In this document: piece by piece, positions 1 through 11,116 of the stretch | Layout: every line of letters begins with the position of its first letter | How positions within the stretch are numbered: the stretch's first letter is position 1 | Assembly: GCA_037893245.1 (NCBI GenBank) | Contig: JBAIAA010000701.1 | Span: 186,001 to 250,000, forward strand | Direction of reading: 5' to 3' | Source of the DNA: Crossaster papposus | Lineage: Eukaryota > Echinodermata > Asteroidea > Velatida > Solasteridae | Length of the DNA: 64,000 bases | Made by a program: the position numbers and the translations under genes | The notes under the pieces: generated by a model | Told to the model about the DNA's origin: nothing | Database searches by the model: none | Seen by the model: only the letters and a program-made list of their open reading frames with translations

Positions 1-1606
1 TGTCCGTCAGGCTTGGTGTCCGTCCGTCCGTCCGTCCAACCGTATCGGCTATACGATAAGACATTCTGCGAATCTTTAAGTCACCCCAGGCAGAACCTAC
101 AATTTTGCTAAAGTAAACAACCAATCCTTGTTTAGAATTTATTGATAATATAAATAATTTCGAATTAATCTTTACGGGGAAATCTCTGAAAGTATGAAAA
201 CAAGTTCCGTCGGCATAGAAAAAATGTGTAGGCGTAAATTTTCTATAAACAAAATCCGAAAACTTGCTAGCATTTACATAATTTACGTTCTGGAAGCAGG
301 CTCCCGAATAACCATTTTTAGAGATTAGTTTCGATTATGTTCAAATATCACTTGCACGTGAACAAATCGTTCCTCAAACCAATTATATTATTGCAGTGTT
401 AATTATTCACGTTCGACGCTTGAAAATCATGCGCGGTTCTAGAGCCAATATTTTAGGGGGGATAGACCCTTTGCATGTGACGCCAACCTCTAACTTTCGA
501 AGATTCAGTATACGTATTTTCCCGAATGTACTTACTTTTGCATTTGGGGAAGGCGGGGGGGGGGGGGGGGGGGGCTAAACCAAAATGATGAGGGAAGGGG
601 GGGGGGGGGGGGGGGGGGGGCTACCGCGCCTGTTGAAAATAAACAATAATCACAAATGGGGGTTCCGCATAAAACGAAAACGGCGATTTCTATATTCTCT
701 ATCGTGCCCTCACACCGGCCTTACGGGGTCGTTACGACGTTTACGGCGGCGTTGCGGTGGAAATATCATGCACAACTGTAAGCATTCCTTGTAGCCCCTG
801 GGACATCCTCAACGCTTCCTGGAGCATTCGTATGCGTCCGGGAGGGGTCGTTATTTCTTACGAGAGTTTTTGTTCAGACCAAAACTCTCGTAAGAAAATT
901 ACGGCAGTGTTACGGAAATCTAGATTGCAACGCTTCCTCAAAGCCTCCTCAACGCTTCTGCAACTGCCGTAACACCACCGTAAGACACCGTTAGGGTCAT
1001 CTTAACCATCCGTACAGTGATTTCCTTACGGAAGCTCAACGGTTCATTGCGGATACACTGCAGTTCCTTGGGAATACAGTGCGGTTCCTTACGTTTCCTT
1101 GCGATCTCTTACGGCAGCGTTGCGGTGCCACAACGGTCCTTTCAATTTGTTACGATACCTTACGGTGGCGTTGCGGTGCCTGCAGCGGACCTATAAATAC
1201 CCTGCGATTCCCGAAACGACGTACTAAACCGTAATAAACCGCTGTGAATCGGGGATATCCTCAACACCATCGTATTTTCTCCGTAGGGTTCCAGAAGGAA
1301 CCCCCACGCAACCGGTACGCAATCGCGAGGATCCGTAGGAAATCGGGAGGTGAACCGTGACGCTACCGTCACGTCCCTGTTACGCAGCTGTAAGAAGTCA
1401 TAAGAACCCTTTGTACCAACGTAACCACTAAATCCTCTCCCAGGTGTTCACGATTTTGCTCAAAACATTGCAACCCTGCCGTAGAAAGAACATCCGTCGA
1501 TGTCTGTGGACGTCCGTAAAAAAACATTGTTGGTGTGAGGTGGACTTTAGTATTAATATCACTGCAAAAACTGTGTTTAGCTAGTAGACACTTCTCTAAA
1601 TACTTT
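1..1606. other. Intergenic, repeat-rich, no gene seen
   Basis: A GTCC microsatellite opens the window (about 20-38). Two pure G runs lie at 555-574 and 597-620. From about 700 to 1500 words of the TTACGG/CCGTAA kind recur, as in a decayed satellite. A perfect 17-bp stem (854-870 with 881-897, 10-base loop) lies inside. No reading frame here resembles a protein I know. Confidence 0.6.
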
Positions 1607-1962
1607 CTTAATAATAATAATAATAATAATTGGAGAGGCTAATCATCTTTACTCGCAGCTGGTGTGCTAAATTGCGAATGACGCGGCTGCAACGTGGTCG
1701 AGCCGCTGGCGCTGGCACGTATTAAGGCGCCTATATATTGCAGCCGGTCACATCGACTCATAATATTATGACTATACGGAACTCAGCCTGAGATCAAATG
1801 TGTTTGATTTTTCCAGAGAGAGGAAAACCAGAGGACAACCCTCGTGGCACAGAAGAGAACCAACGTACACCTTTACTCACATTATGGTCCGGGCCGGGAA
1901 TCGAACCTGGGCCACATTGGTGAGTGGCGAGCGCTTTACGCAAAAGCCATCCATGTCACCCT
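1607..1962 (-). mobile_element. tRNA-derived SINE
   Basis: Read on the minus strand this begins with a tRNA-like head: an A-box-like stretch near 1945 and a good B box (GGTTCGATTCCCGGC, 1893-1907), the internal RNA polymerase III promoter. A body of roughly 250 bp follows and it ends in an (ATT)n tail at 1607-1631. Head, body and simple-repeat tail is the SINE layout. The family was not identified and no target duplication was confirmed. Confidence 0.6.
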
Positions 1963-3395
1963 TGCTATTCGTTTGTAAACATGTTTTCATGATAAACATG
2001 TTTAGCATGAGTATTTAGTCATTGAACATAGATGTTTAAGAATTGGGCACGTGCGTTTAGCTTCTAAACAAGTTGATAGCAAGACAAGTGTTTACTCGCT
2101 AAACCCAGTTTGTGTAGTCTATTGAATGTTTGAAGGTAATTGAAAAAAATACGGTCATATATCTGTAATAAATAACTGTAACCTGTATCAAACAAAATAA
2201 AATTAAAATAAAACAAAGAAAACAAAACAATCTCTAATTGACTCGACAGATAAGCTGAGCATTTAGAAAGGGCTGATCTATGTAGACCTTTTCTGTTTCT
2301 TAGTTTATCGGTGTTGAGTTTACTTCGACGCATGCAGGCACCTTGCAAATCATTTTGCATCTTTTTGCGAAGACGTGTATTTAACCTCCATACAACACGA
2401 GATGCAAATGTACGGTGCGCGTAAAAGAATAAAAATAATGTATTTGTGAGTTTACCCACTTTTCGCGAAAAAACCCACAAAATGCTAATGGTTCTAACGG
2501 TATGTATTTCAAACGGGCTTGGCAATTATTCCAGCGTATTTTTTTTTATAATAGCGCAAATTAAGACATAACACTTATGTTTATACGATTGAACACAAAG
2601 TTCCCGCCTTTTCCGTTTAGACCAGATGTATAAATCTAAACTTGAGGGAAAACAATAGAATATGTGTATTCTGAAGAGTATTGTGTGCAGCAGCTTTATA
2701 AATGAATTGTATGAGTCTTGTTATTATTCAATCGTGCAGTAAATTATTTATTTCGTGAAATATCCATCAACGAAAGAACATTGAACGGGTATAAAGAAGC
2801 GCCTCGTAGCCAGGCGCGTTTATTCATCCGTTTTGTTTGCCCGTTGCATACATTTTCATCTCTTTTTTTGCCTCTATCATGCATCCTTCCGATATTAATT
2901 CTAAAATCTCTGTCCCGTTGCAACCACTCGGCTCTCTTTCTTAAACATATTTTTAAAATGATCGATATCCTCAGTTGGTTATTGTTCTACCAAAAAGGGG
3001 AAAAAGTGTTGGTCGAAATTGTTATAATTTTAATATCAAATAATTTAACAGTAATTTAATAACGTCCACGCGCGCGTATGCGTCGTTTTAACTCTTGCGC
3101 GCACCATTTGCGGATTACAAACCAGCTGCACCTTTAAAAAAAAATGTATCTGAGACGCATCTTGGAAAATGACATTATTTCATTATTTTCTTCAAAATGA
3201 CAGCATGCCAGTAGGAATATTTTCACTGGAAGTTTAGAGTCATTAATATCTAACAACATAAAGAAATGACGTCACTTAGCTGAAGCACGGGTTTAAACAT
3301 CGCTCCCCAATAAGTCAACAAAATTTAGTCATAAAACCGCAAATTATAGCCTTTTTTAATTGATCTGTATATCCTGTATCGGCCTACTGTGATCA
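1963..3395. other. Intergenic, no supported gene
   Basis: AT-rich sequence. A 153-codon minus-strand open frame at 2064-2525 has no recognisable motif. Runs such as AATAAAATTAAAATAAAAC near 2195-2215 look like a retroelement or transcript tail, but nothing upstream supports one. Confidence 0.4.
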
Positions 3396-3402
3396 TGACA
3401 GA

Positions 3403-4146
3403 GTCTGGGGTAATTCTCAGATAAATCCAATGAATAAATTACTAATACTGCAAAACAAATCGCTACGATTTATCACGAAGTCCGGCTCTAGAGATCACTC
3501 CGGACCCCTCTTTAAGAAACTCAATACGCTCTCGATTTCTAATTTGTATAAATACCATCTGGGTATTCTTATGTATAAATTTGAGCATAATATTCTGCCC
3601 CGTGAAATCAAATCATTGTTTCAGAGGAATACCGATGTCCACCTACACAATACTAGATCAGCAGATAAGCTCCACATTGGGAAGGCAAAAACTACTTTAT
3701 TTATTAAAACAGTTAGACATCAAGGCCCACTGCTCTGGAATAAAATCACCCCAGTACCTTACTTTAGAAACATAAACGGTTATAAAAAGTTCCTTAAGAA
3801 TATTCTTATTTCCTGTGAAATATAATTTATGTATCCCGTAGCACGTAGTACATATATTTCATGTCTATTATATTTGTACGTATTGCATTGAGTTTACATT
3901 CTTGTTTTTTAAATCTGGACTTCAGCTGTACTTTCAGCCAGTTATTTGTTTCATATATTTGTTTTCTTTCTTGTAACAATAGTTGTACATGTATATTAAT
4001 GCGTTAACTAAGGAACCAGGCCATGTACAAGCATTTGCTTTTTGCCTGGTTTCTCCCATTCATCACCCTCTGTGCATTGTATAAATAACTGTGTGACATT
4101 ATTTATTGTGATGTATGGAAATAAAACAATACCAATACCAATACCA
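3403..4146 (+). mobile_element. 5'-truncated non-LTR retrotransposon (LINE) 3' end
   Basis: The open frame from about 3403 to the stop at 3825 reads like the C-terminal tail that follows the reverse transcriptase of Jockey/CR1/RTE-type LINEs: a NKLLILQNKSLRFI-like start, a YHLGILMYKF segment, an NTRS motif and a GPLLWNKI segment. The RT itself is absent, as expected from 5' truncation. A 3' UTR of about 300 bp ends in a repeated ATACCA tail at about 4120-4146, typical of LINEs with microsatellite tails. Clade not resolved. Confidence 0.75.
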
Positions 4147-4396
4147 AGTAAGCTTTTGAACAATAAATTTGGTTGGTTACTTTTTTAGATACTTGCAAAA
4201 GTTGAACCGACAAGTATGAACCGACACTAATAACTAGCGTGTTTCAAAATCGAGCTTTTTTATATTCGTTTTGGTGTCGATTTTGGGTTGTGCAAAATAT
4301 ATGAAAATATTAAGGTGCACCTGTGAATTATTTAACAGTAATTAATTAACATTGTCAGGTGTCCCGTTGACCACAATATTCGTGTTCTCATTGCAG

Positions 4397-7300
4397 CTGC
4401 TCTAGTGCTACTAGCCTGGGGAGTTTATCTGTGCGTGAAAGTCAGGAAGGCGCCCTCTGCGTTCAACGAGAGTAAATTCATTAGCATCTGCATATACAAC
4501 GAGACGCTGATGTCTGCATTTAATATTATATTGACCACAGTGTAAGTAATTGTCTCAGAAACAGCCGTTACACGTGGAAATATACCACCACTTTAATTTT
4601 GTGTCCTTCTAACTGCAACAAAATTTTTTTATATACAGCAAACCTTGTGCCAAGAAGAAGTGTATACATTTGAGAAAAAGTATCCCGGTGGCATTCGTAA
4701 TGAACCTTATTCTACAAGGTTTAACTAACTGTTACTAACCACTTGAGTGTCAGGATAGTGACTCTTTCGCTCGGTCCCACCGCCCATACTGGGCGCTGGG
4801 AATCACTGATGATGCTCTTTGAGCTCTGATTGGATAGATTGTGTGTAACCTGTGAACAGGAGGTCACCAGTTCCCAAACGTCATTTTACGCTGCATCAGC
4901 GCTTCCCAGCACACAGTATGGGCGAGGTTTACGGTGTTAATGACGCAGTAGTTTAGAATGACAACCTAAACCGCTCCAATTAAACATGTACAATAAGGAC
5001 CGGTTCGGTGCTAAAGCAAACGCGAATTTGCAGTTTTCAAAAAAGGTTAAATACAGTTCAAGTCCGGCGATTAGTTTTTTTTAATTGTGTTTTTGCAGCA
5101 AATGCTTCGTGAAGGCAAATTAGGTTCACATCGCATTTGTATAAAGAATTGACCGACCGTTCTAACACAATAAACAAGGAGCATTTGGGGCGATATTCAG
5201 TGATGTATAAAAGTTATCATTATAGGCCGACGCATTTGACTACAGCCTATGGCACGCCAAGGCGGAATTTATTCAACCCAGCACGGCAATTGACAACATT
5301 TAAAAGTACACCACAACAATCAAGTTTACCGTATAACTTAAACAAAAATGGCAACATTTTCAAAATCATGTGCTAAAACGGTCAAAACTTAATTCTATAT
5401 ATAAACATTAAAAAGAAAATGTGTTAGGGTTGGGAATGGCCCTTTTTTAATGTTTACAAATGTTTTCAGCGATTTGGCATATTTTTGTACGATGTTGACA
5501 TAATGTCTTGACCATGGATACTGTTTTTGAAAATGTTGCTGACGTTGAAGACGACATAGTGGAGTGAAATGTGCAAATTGTGATAAAAGCATGAAACTTG
5601 GCATGTTGGTTCTTCATGCTATAAATAACAATTTCAGATATTTGGGCATTTCATGTTTGACCTCTGGTGACCTTTTAGAGGTCAGTTACCTTTACATACT
5701 CTATTATACCTATTTTTCTTAGAAGTATCACTTTCCTATGAACCAAGTCAACATCTTAGGTCTTTTTTACATTATAAATAATGACCACACTTGGGAAAAT
5801 TGTATGCTTGATAGTTAGGTATACGATTACTCCTTAAACCCCAATGTAATCTAAAACCACATTTCATACCAGGAGATACTGTTCAAATTTACAGAATTAT
5901 ACATTTAAATTAAAAGAAAAATGCTCAGGGCTAGTCTTTTGAAATAATGAAAACAATTTAGGGGCTAATGCGAGAGAGGGCGTAATAGTGTTGTATTGCT
6001 ATATTTACCTTTTCTGTAGAGTACTGGAGTCCGTAGAGCAGAGTGTGGCAGACAAACAACTATTTGTTGGAGTATGCCGAGTTCATCTTACAGTCACCAT
6101 TATGGTTGCTTTACTCTTCGGCTCAAAGGTATAGGGTAGTTCAAACCTGTTGTGTTTGTTTTGTCGGCCCAGAATCAAGCTCCCATAATACATCAGAGAC
6201 GCCATGTCATTGCACAAAATTATAATTACGTCGGGTGCACCACGAGTGTGGTATGATAGTTTTCTTGCACCACGAAACGTCACTCTTTGGTGCAGCAACT
6301 ATTATGTACGTCACTTATTTAATGACAATACAGCTATTCTCATCTGTTTTTTCAGGAGGCGTACAATCGATAATTATTCTGGAGTTTGTGCTTCAGCGCC
6401 ACACAACCCATATTACCAAAATTGACGTAGTACATAATTATACATTATTTATAGCAATTAAGTGAACTTCCGATACACACTTTGCCTTGCCCGCGTTTAC
6501 TTTAGTTTATTTGACAATACAAGGGTGACACACACAAAAAACATTAAAAAAACCTGGAAATCATACCTCAACTACACCCTGGGGCCAAAACTACCTATAA
6601 CAATGGATGGATAATCTTTCTAGAAGAAAAATGGTACCAAGATATCTTGATTTCGGATACATGTAGTTTCAGACCATATTTTGTGAAGCAAAGTAAGAGC
6701 TGGGTCTTTTCGCACCGAGAAAATAACTAAACCATGTCAAGGTAAATTCACGGGCGCAGTAGGTATTTCTCGGTGCAAAAGGACCTGACTTTGCTTAACA
6801 AAATAGGGACTGGATCTACAACTACTGACCCATATTGAGATATCTTGGTATCATCTTTCTTCTAGAAATATTCTTCATCCATTGGTACATGTAGTTTAAT
6901 TTGGCCACAGTGAAAATACATAACTTGTCTTTTGTTTCTTTTCTTTTTTGGGCCACCCTTTATATGACTATATTAAGAGCACCCCGTCCCACTCTTAAAA
7001 ATACGTGGTTAAAAAGTAACCACGTCGTGGTCATCTTTAACCACGTTCCCGTCGTCAGATATGCACAGACGACGTACGTGGTCAAAATGACCCCGTGCGA
7101 CGTGGTCAACAAAAACAACCACGTATTGTTGTCAGATGTTGACAACAATCGTGGTTAAAATATAACCCCAATCCCGTGGTCAAATTAACCCCTTCCCGTT
7201 GTCATTTCGGAATAACCCCATTTTCGTGGTCACCAATTTGTCCACGTTATATGAATATGTTTAGAAATCTATGGAGAATTTACTGGAATGCTGTGGTATT

Positions 7301-9693
7301 AAACTACATTTGAAAAGGTAGTATAGGTAGGATGCGATATAAAGACGTGAAGACAATCTCTGTATACGATTACGAGTAGCCAGTTTATCATTTGGTACTG
7401 TAAACACACGCAGCCTTCTAAATTTAGCACCGGTGCCCCAGTCTGGCTACTCTGGCATATTTCAACTGGATTTGCGCTACACCGACCGGTCGTACCATGC
7501 ACGCGTATCGGGACCGGCGGCCGGCCAAATAGTGAAACACAAGTCATGTACCGCGCGCAATGGAATCGCCAGTGCATACCGTACCAACACAGCGTCGCCG
7601 GCTAAAGTAAATATTAGTGCAAAAATGCAGCGTAACTTCGGTACGCACGAACTTCCCAAAGTTAACATAGACCTACATAGACTGTCTTCACTGCTAATAC
7701 CACATCCTACCTTCAAACATTTCAATATAGTATTGAAAACCCAGTATTCAAGCAATTTCTCCTTCGTTTTAACGCCGCGTTGTCAACAAAGTTGCAATGG
7801 CGGCCGCTTCGTGTCAAAATTCGCGCGGTGGCCGACATGTCACGCTGCGTACATGTACATGTACATCCGCGAACAATTATGTAGGTCTACCATAAGTTTG
7901 CTTGTAAAATGTGAAGTAAACTTTCTTTCTCACAAAAACACTCATTTTATTTTGTAACTAAATTTAAACTTAAATTTTAACTGAATATACTCTTTAAAGC
8001 ATTCTTATTTAATAAAGTCATGATCGGCGCTTTGCCGAACCGTGTATAAGTACACAATGACGTGATAGCGTGACAAACCTAAACCAATCAGAATGCGTAA
8101 TTAATTTTACCACATTTTTCGTGGTCAAAATGACCCCAATAAACGTAGTTATTAAAACAGAAGTTGAACAGTTCGGGGTTATTTCGACCACGAAAGTTGT
8201 CAAAAAATAATGACCACGGGATTTGTAACCCCGCAGTTTTAAGAGTGCGCAAGTCATTACCACGGACGACAGAAGCTTTCAAAACAAACTTGTATGTTAA
8301 GGGCAATGGACTCCTATGTCAAACCGATTTAATTCTTATCTTTTTGTTATTAAGATATACCATTTAATGCAAAGTCGAGATCAGAACACGCAGTTGGAGA
8401 TGAAGAAGCGGGGTAAAGAAGGCCGAGGGCCCGTGGCAATATCTGGAACAGCCACGGTGGATTCTGTATCGCCAACTATTGACTTTTGCTACAATAATCC
8501 TGATGTCAAAGTAAGTCCCTCAATCCGTGAGTATAGATTATGTGCTCTTTGTTTAAAGTTATGTTGTCAGTTGTGCATCGTTTTTTATTGAAGCAGCAAA
8601 AGTTCTTAGAATCTCAAAAAGGGTGCTTGACAACTAACCCGACGAAGTTTTAGCTCTGTGATTACTGTATATTTCGAGAAAATAATGTTCTAAAATTTCG
8701 GTTCCGAACCAATATAATAATCTAATTGTCCCAAAATAATTGGACTTATTTTAAAAACATTTTCTTTAAAATGATAGCATGTCAGAAAAAGTAATTTGAC
8801 AGGGAGTTTAGAGCCATTATGAGCTTTATTTTGTTAACGTTGTTTACATTTCAACCACTTAACTCCACGAAACACTCGAACTTCACAAACGTAACGATTT
8901 TACCCGAGGCCGACCGTCAATAAACCGTGTTCGGGATAACTTCGGACATTTTCGGAAACGAGCAGCTTTCAGCCCGTTTTCGTCACGTGACAGTGGCGGC
9001 TATCGGACCTAATAATCCATCAGAAATAGTCAGAATTATTCGGTCTGGGAACCAGACTACCACCAAGCCACGGTTTTTTGAAACCTTTGTTCGTTTCTTC
9101 TTCGACTTCGCCTCCGATTTCCGAATAACTGAGAAGCAAATAGAAATGGAAGCAAATGAAAATATTGAAACTTTTGAGTTCATATCAGTCGACTGAATGT
9201 TTCTGAAGCACACAAGGCATCAGAGTTCTCGCAGTTGGGAGCCTACAATCACATTAAGCCGTGAATCGAAACGAAGCCAGGAATTTGAAAAGGCTTAACT
9301 TGAAGACAAATCCAAAGACTGTAAGATAATTACCAGCTGCCATACTTAACACATTACGTTATGTTGGTTCGAGTGACATATGACACCGATTTTAGACGTG
9401 CTTTTCCGAGTGTTGTCCTTTTTCCCCCTCTTCCCCAGTCCGAGGTAGAACGAATGGTTAAAGTTCTCGACGACATCAAAGAGGCTATGATACTGCACGA
9501 TGACGGACTAATGCAGACGTGCCTGTCTAACTTCGAAATGGAGCTGCGAGTTCCTCGAGCCCTGGACCGATCGACGAGCACTCTGGTGAGCAGTGAAGAT
9601 AACTTGCCAGGCCCGTCACGTGTAGTACCGTCCACTGGTGGTCGGTATCGCCCCTCCAAAAAGCCATCCTCAGAGAACTGGGTTTTGAAATAA
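4397..9693 (+). CDS. Class C GPCR, GPR158/179-like, 3' exons
   Basis: Four exons can be chained in frame. Exon A 4397-4541 encodes TM5 (ALVLLAWGVYLCVKV), the third intracellular loop with FNESKFI, and TM6. Exon B 6020-6128 encodes the third extracellular loop and TM7 (LTVTIMVALLFGSK). Exon C 8385-8510 (an alternative acceptor at 8375 is out of phase) and exon D 9439-9693 encode a hydrophilic cytoplasmic tail ending at TAA 9691-9693. Acceptors are good (TTGCAG, TTCTGTAG, CCTCTTCCCCAG) and donors are GTAAGT, GTATAG and GTAAGT. Phases fit at every junction (A to B phase 2, the rest phase 0). The loop sequence and TM7 resemble orphan class C receptors of the GPR158/GPR179 group more than mGluR or GABA-B, but this is from memory. 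A further small exon between B and C is possible. Exons for the ectodomain and TM1-4 were not found upstream and presumably lie outside the window. AATAAA overlaps the stop. Confidence 0.72.
4782..4924. repeat. Hairpin MITE-like inverted repeat in GPCR intron
   Basis: The ends are inverted: CGCCCATACTGGGCGCTGGGAA at the left and the imperfect complement CTTCCCAGCACACAGTATGGGCG at the right, arms of about 35 bp around an 80-bp middle. It lies in the intron between GPCR exons A and B. Confidence 0.5.
6601..6885. mobile_element. Inverted-repeat MITE in GPCR intron
   Basis: The left arm starts CAATGGATGGATAATCTTTC and continues through TCTAGAAGAAA and CCAAGATATCTT. The right arm ends with the imperfect complement (AGATATCTTGGTATC, TTTCTTCTAGAAA, CATCCATTG). 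Arms are over 100 bp with a short centre containing complementary TCGGTGC/GCACCGA words. No coding capacity. Confidence 0.55.
6990..8247. mobile_element. 1.26-kb non-autonomous TIR element
   Basis: The ends are CACTCTTAAAA (6990-7000) and TTTTAAGAGTG (8237-8247), a perfect 11-bp terminal inverted repeat. Inside each end GTGGTCA/TGACCAC words recur, with subterminal hairpins such as TTGTTGTCA..TGACAACAA near 7130-7150. With the MITE at 6601 it fills most of the intron between GPCR exons B and C. A 174-codon frame at 7433-7957 has no motif I recognise and is not called as a gene. Confidence 0.5.
8868..9062. repeat. Diverged relic of the foldback family
   Basis: It shares ordered words with the young foldback element at 21608-22761: CGAAACACTCGAAC, GTCACGTGACA, AGTCAGAA.TATT.GGTCTGGGAACCAGACTA. 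The order and spacing match part of one arm (about 22395-22520), so this looks like an old single-arm copy. It lies in the last GPCR intron. Confidence 0.45.
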
Positions 9694-9717
9694 AACGTTT
9701 AAGCTATTGCCTTCCTT

Positions 9718-10019
9718 AAAGGTAGGATACACCATTGGTAATTGCTTGGATGATCACGAATGGGTGAATTTGGGGGTTCTATCTTATAGTAAATATCGTT
9801 TAACTGACCTGTCCTAAGTTTTACAATCACGGAAGCTGATAAAACAAGAAAAATGGCGTTCGTTTTCAACCGGCGTCGGGCAGTGGTTCTTATGTGGTTC
9901 TTTTTTTTTCGTGATCGCCGATTGCCTACAATTGTTGTTTACTTTCAAATAAGTAAGATATTTCTTAATAATTCAGTAGTAACAATTTTCGATATCTGCA
10001 AATGGTGTATCCTACCTTT
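9718..10019. mobile_element. MITE with AAAGGTAGGATACACCATT termini
   Basis: The left end AAAGGTAGGATACACCATT is matched in inverted orientation by AATGGTGTATCCTACCTTT at the right end. The interior has no gene. A related, inverted, partly decayed copy ends at about 11821 (AATGGTGTATCCAACCTT) and contains a C run at 11749-11768. Confidence 0.6.
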
Positions 10020-10250
10020 GATATATAAACTTAATGTAATATCGTAATAATAATAATGTATAATGTATCATAATGTATAATCATGTATTTATCGCACGTG
10101 TGTGCAGTGTAACGTATTGAATTTTACTGGCCTTGCGTTGATTTGGTTTGGAATCCTAAAGGTGGTTTATACAATTTTAAAACATTCAAATAAAAAACTC
10201 TCCAAATAATGTGCAATAGGCCTATAGCCCTGTTGATTGAGGGTTAATAA

Positions 10251-11116
10251 TATCCTTGGTACAAGACTAAGTGTTTCATTTGTTCCTGGGCACACTGTCC
10301 GTCTATGCAGTTCATCAATCATCAATACTCCGAAAACGGGCTTATTGTCACGCGATTTGTTTCAAACTCAGTCTTGACGCAAAGCTCGAAAAGATCCGTG
10401 AAATTTCGAGGACATTCTTAGCATAGCTGTGTTTCCAATAAATTGCACACGCACCCTTGTACAAATGTGGTTTCTTAAACGTCCGCAAAAGACGAACGCT
10501 TTCCGGCTGCCATAACTACACTCATGGTACGAAGGAAGGAATAGACTCAAATAACTCGAGTTTCGGGGGTTGTTTGAATTGCATGGACACTAACTATGTC
10601 CTGGAATCCGTGTGGCCGTGTCGCCCATTATTTGCCGGGCTAAATTAAACGCGTTTTGGTGATGTTCTTCGGAAAGATGAATGCTCGTGTTTGTGTTTTT
10701 CTTGTGTAAAACGAGTCACAAGTTTCAAGAGTCACAAATTAAAGTGACCCCCGAAACTCGAGTTAGAACCGTGGGTACAGTCATGATTCCATGGCAGCCG
10801 GAAAGTGTTTGCCTTTTGCGTACGTGTAAGAAACCACATTTTGTGCAATGGCGCCTTGTGCAATTTATGGGAAACGCACAGCGTGTATCGTATATACACC
10901 ATTGAATAGTTATTTGAGCTATGCTTGTCCTCGAAATTTTACAGGTCTTTTCGAGCTTTGCGTAAAGACTGAAACGTAAAGTTTAAAACAAATCGCGTGA
11001 CATTCTAGGGCGCCCTCAATAAGCCCGTTTTCGAAGTATTGATGATTGATGAACTGCATAGATAGGAAGCCCCGGAACAAATGGGAAACAAATCAGTCTT
11101 GGAGCAAGAATAGACT
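10251..11116. mobile_element. Older foldback element, same family as 21608-22761
   Basis: The arms are inverted copies: the left carries CTATGCAGTTCATCAATCAT and CGAAAACGGGCTTATTG, the right CAATAAGCCCGTTTTCG and GATTGATGAACTGCATAG. The family mark AGGGCGCCCTCAATAAGCCC (about 11007-11026) and GAGCTATGCTT..TCCTCGAAATTTT are shared with the young element. The outer ends also correspond (CTTGGTACAAGACTAAG here). Arms are diverged and no target duplication is clear. Confidence 0.55.

Noticed and set aside
2064-2525. 153-codon minus frame as a gene
   Set aside because: No motif, strong AT bias and no splice or start support; looks like chance or an old retroelement tail.
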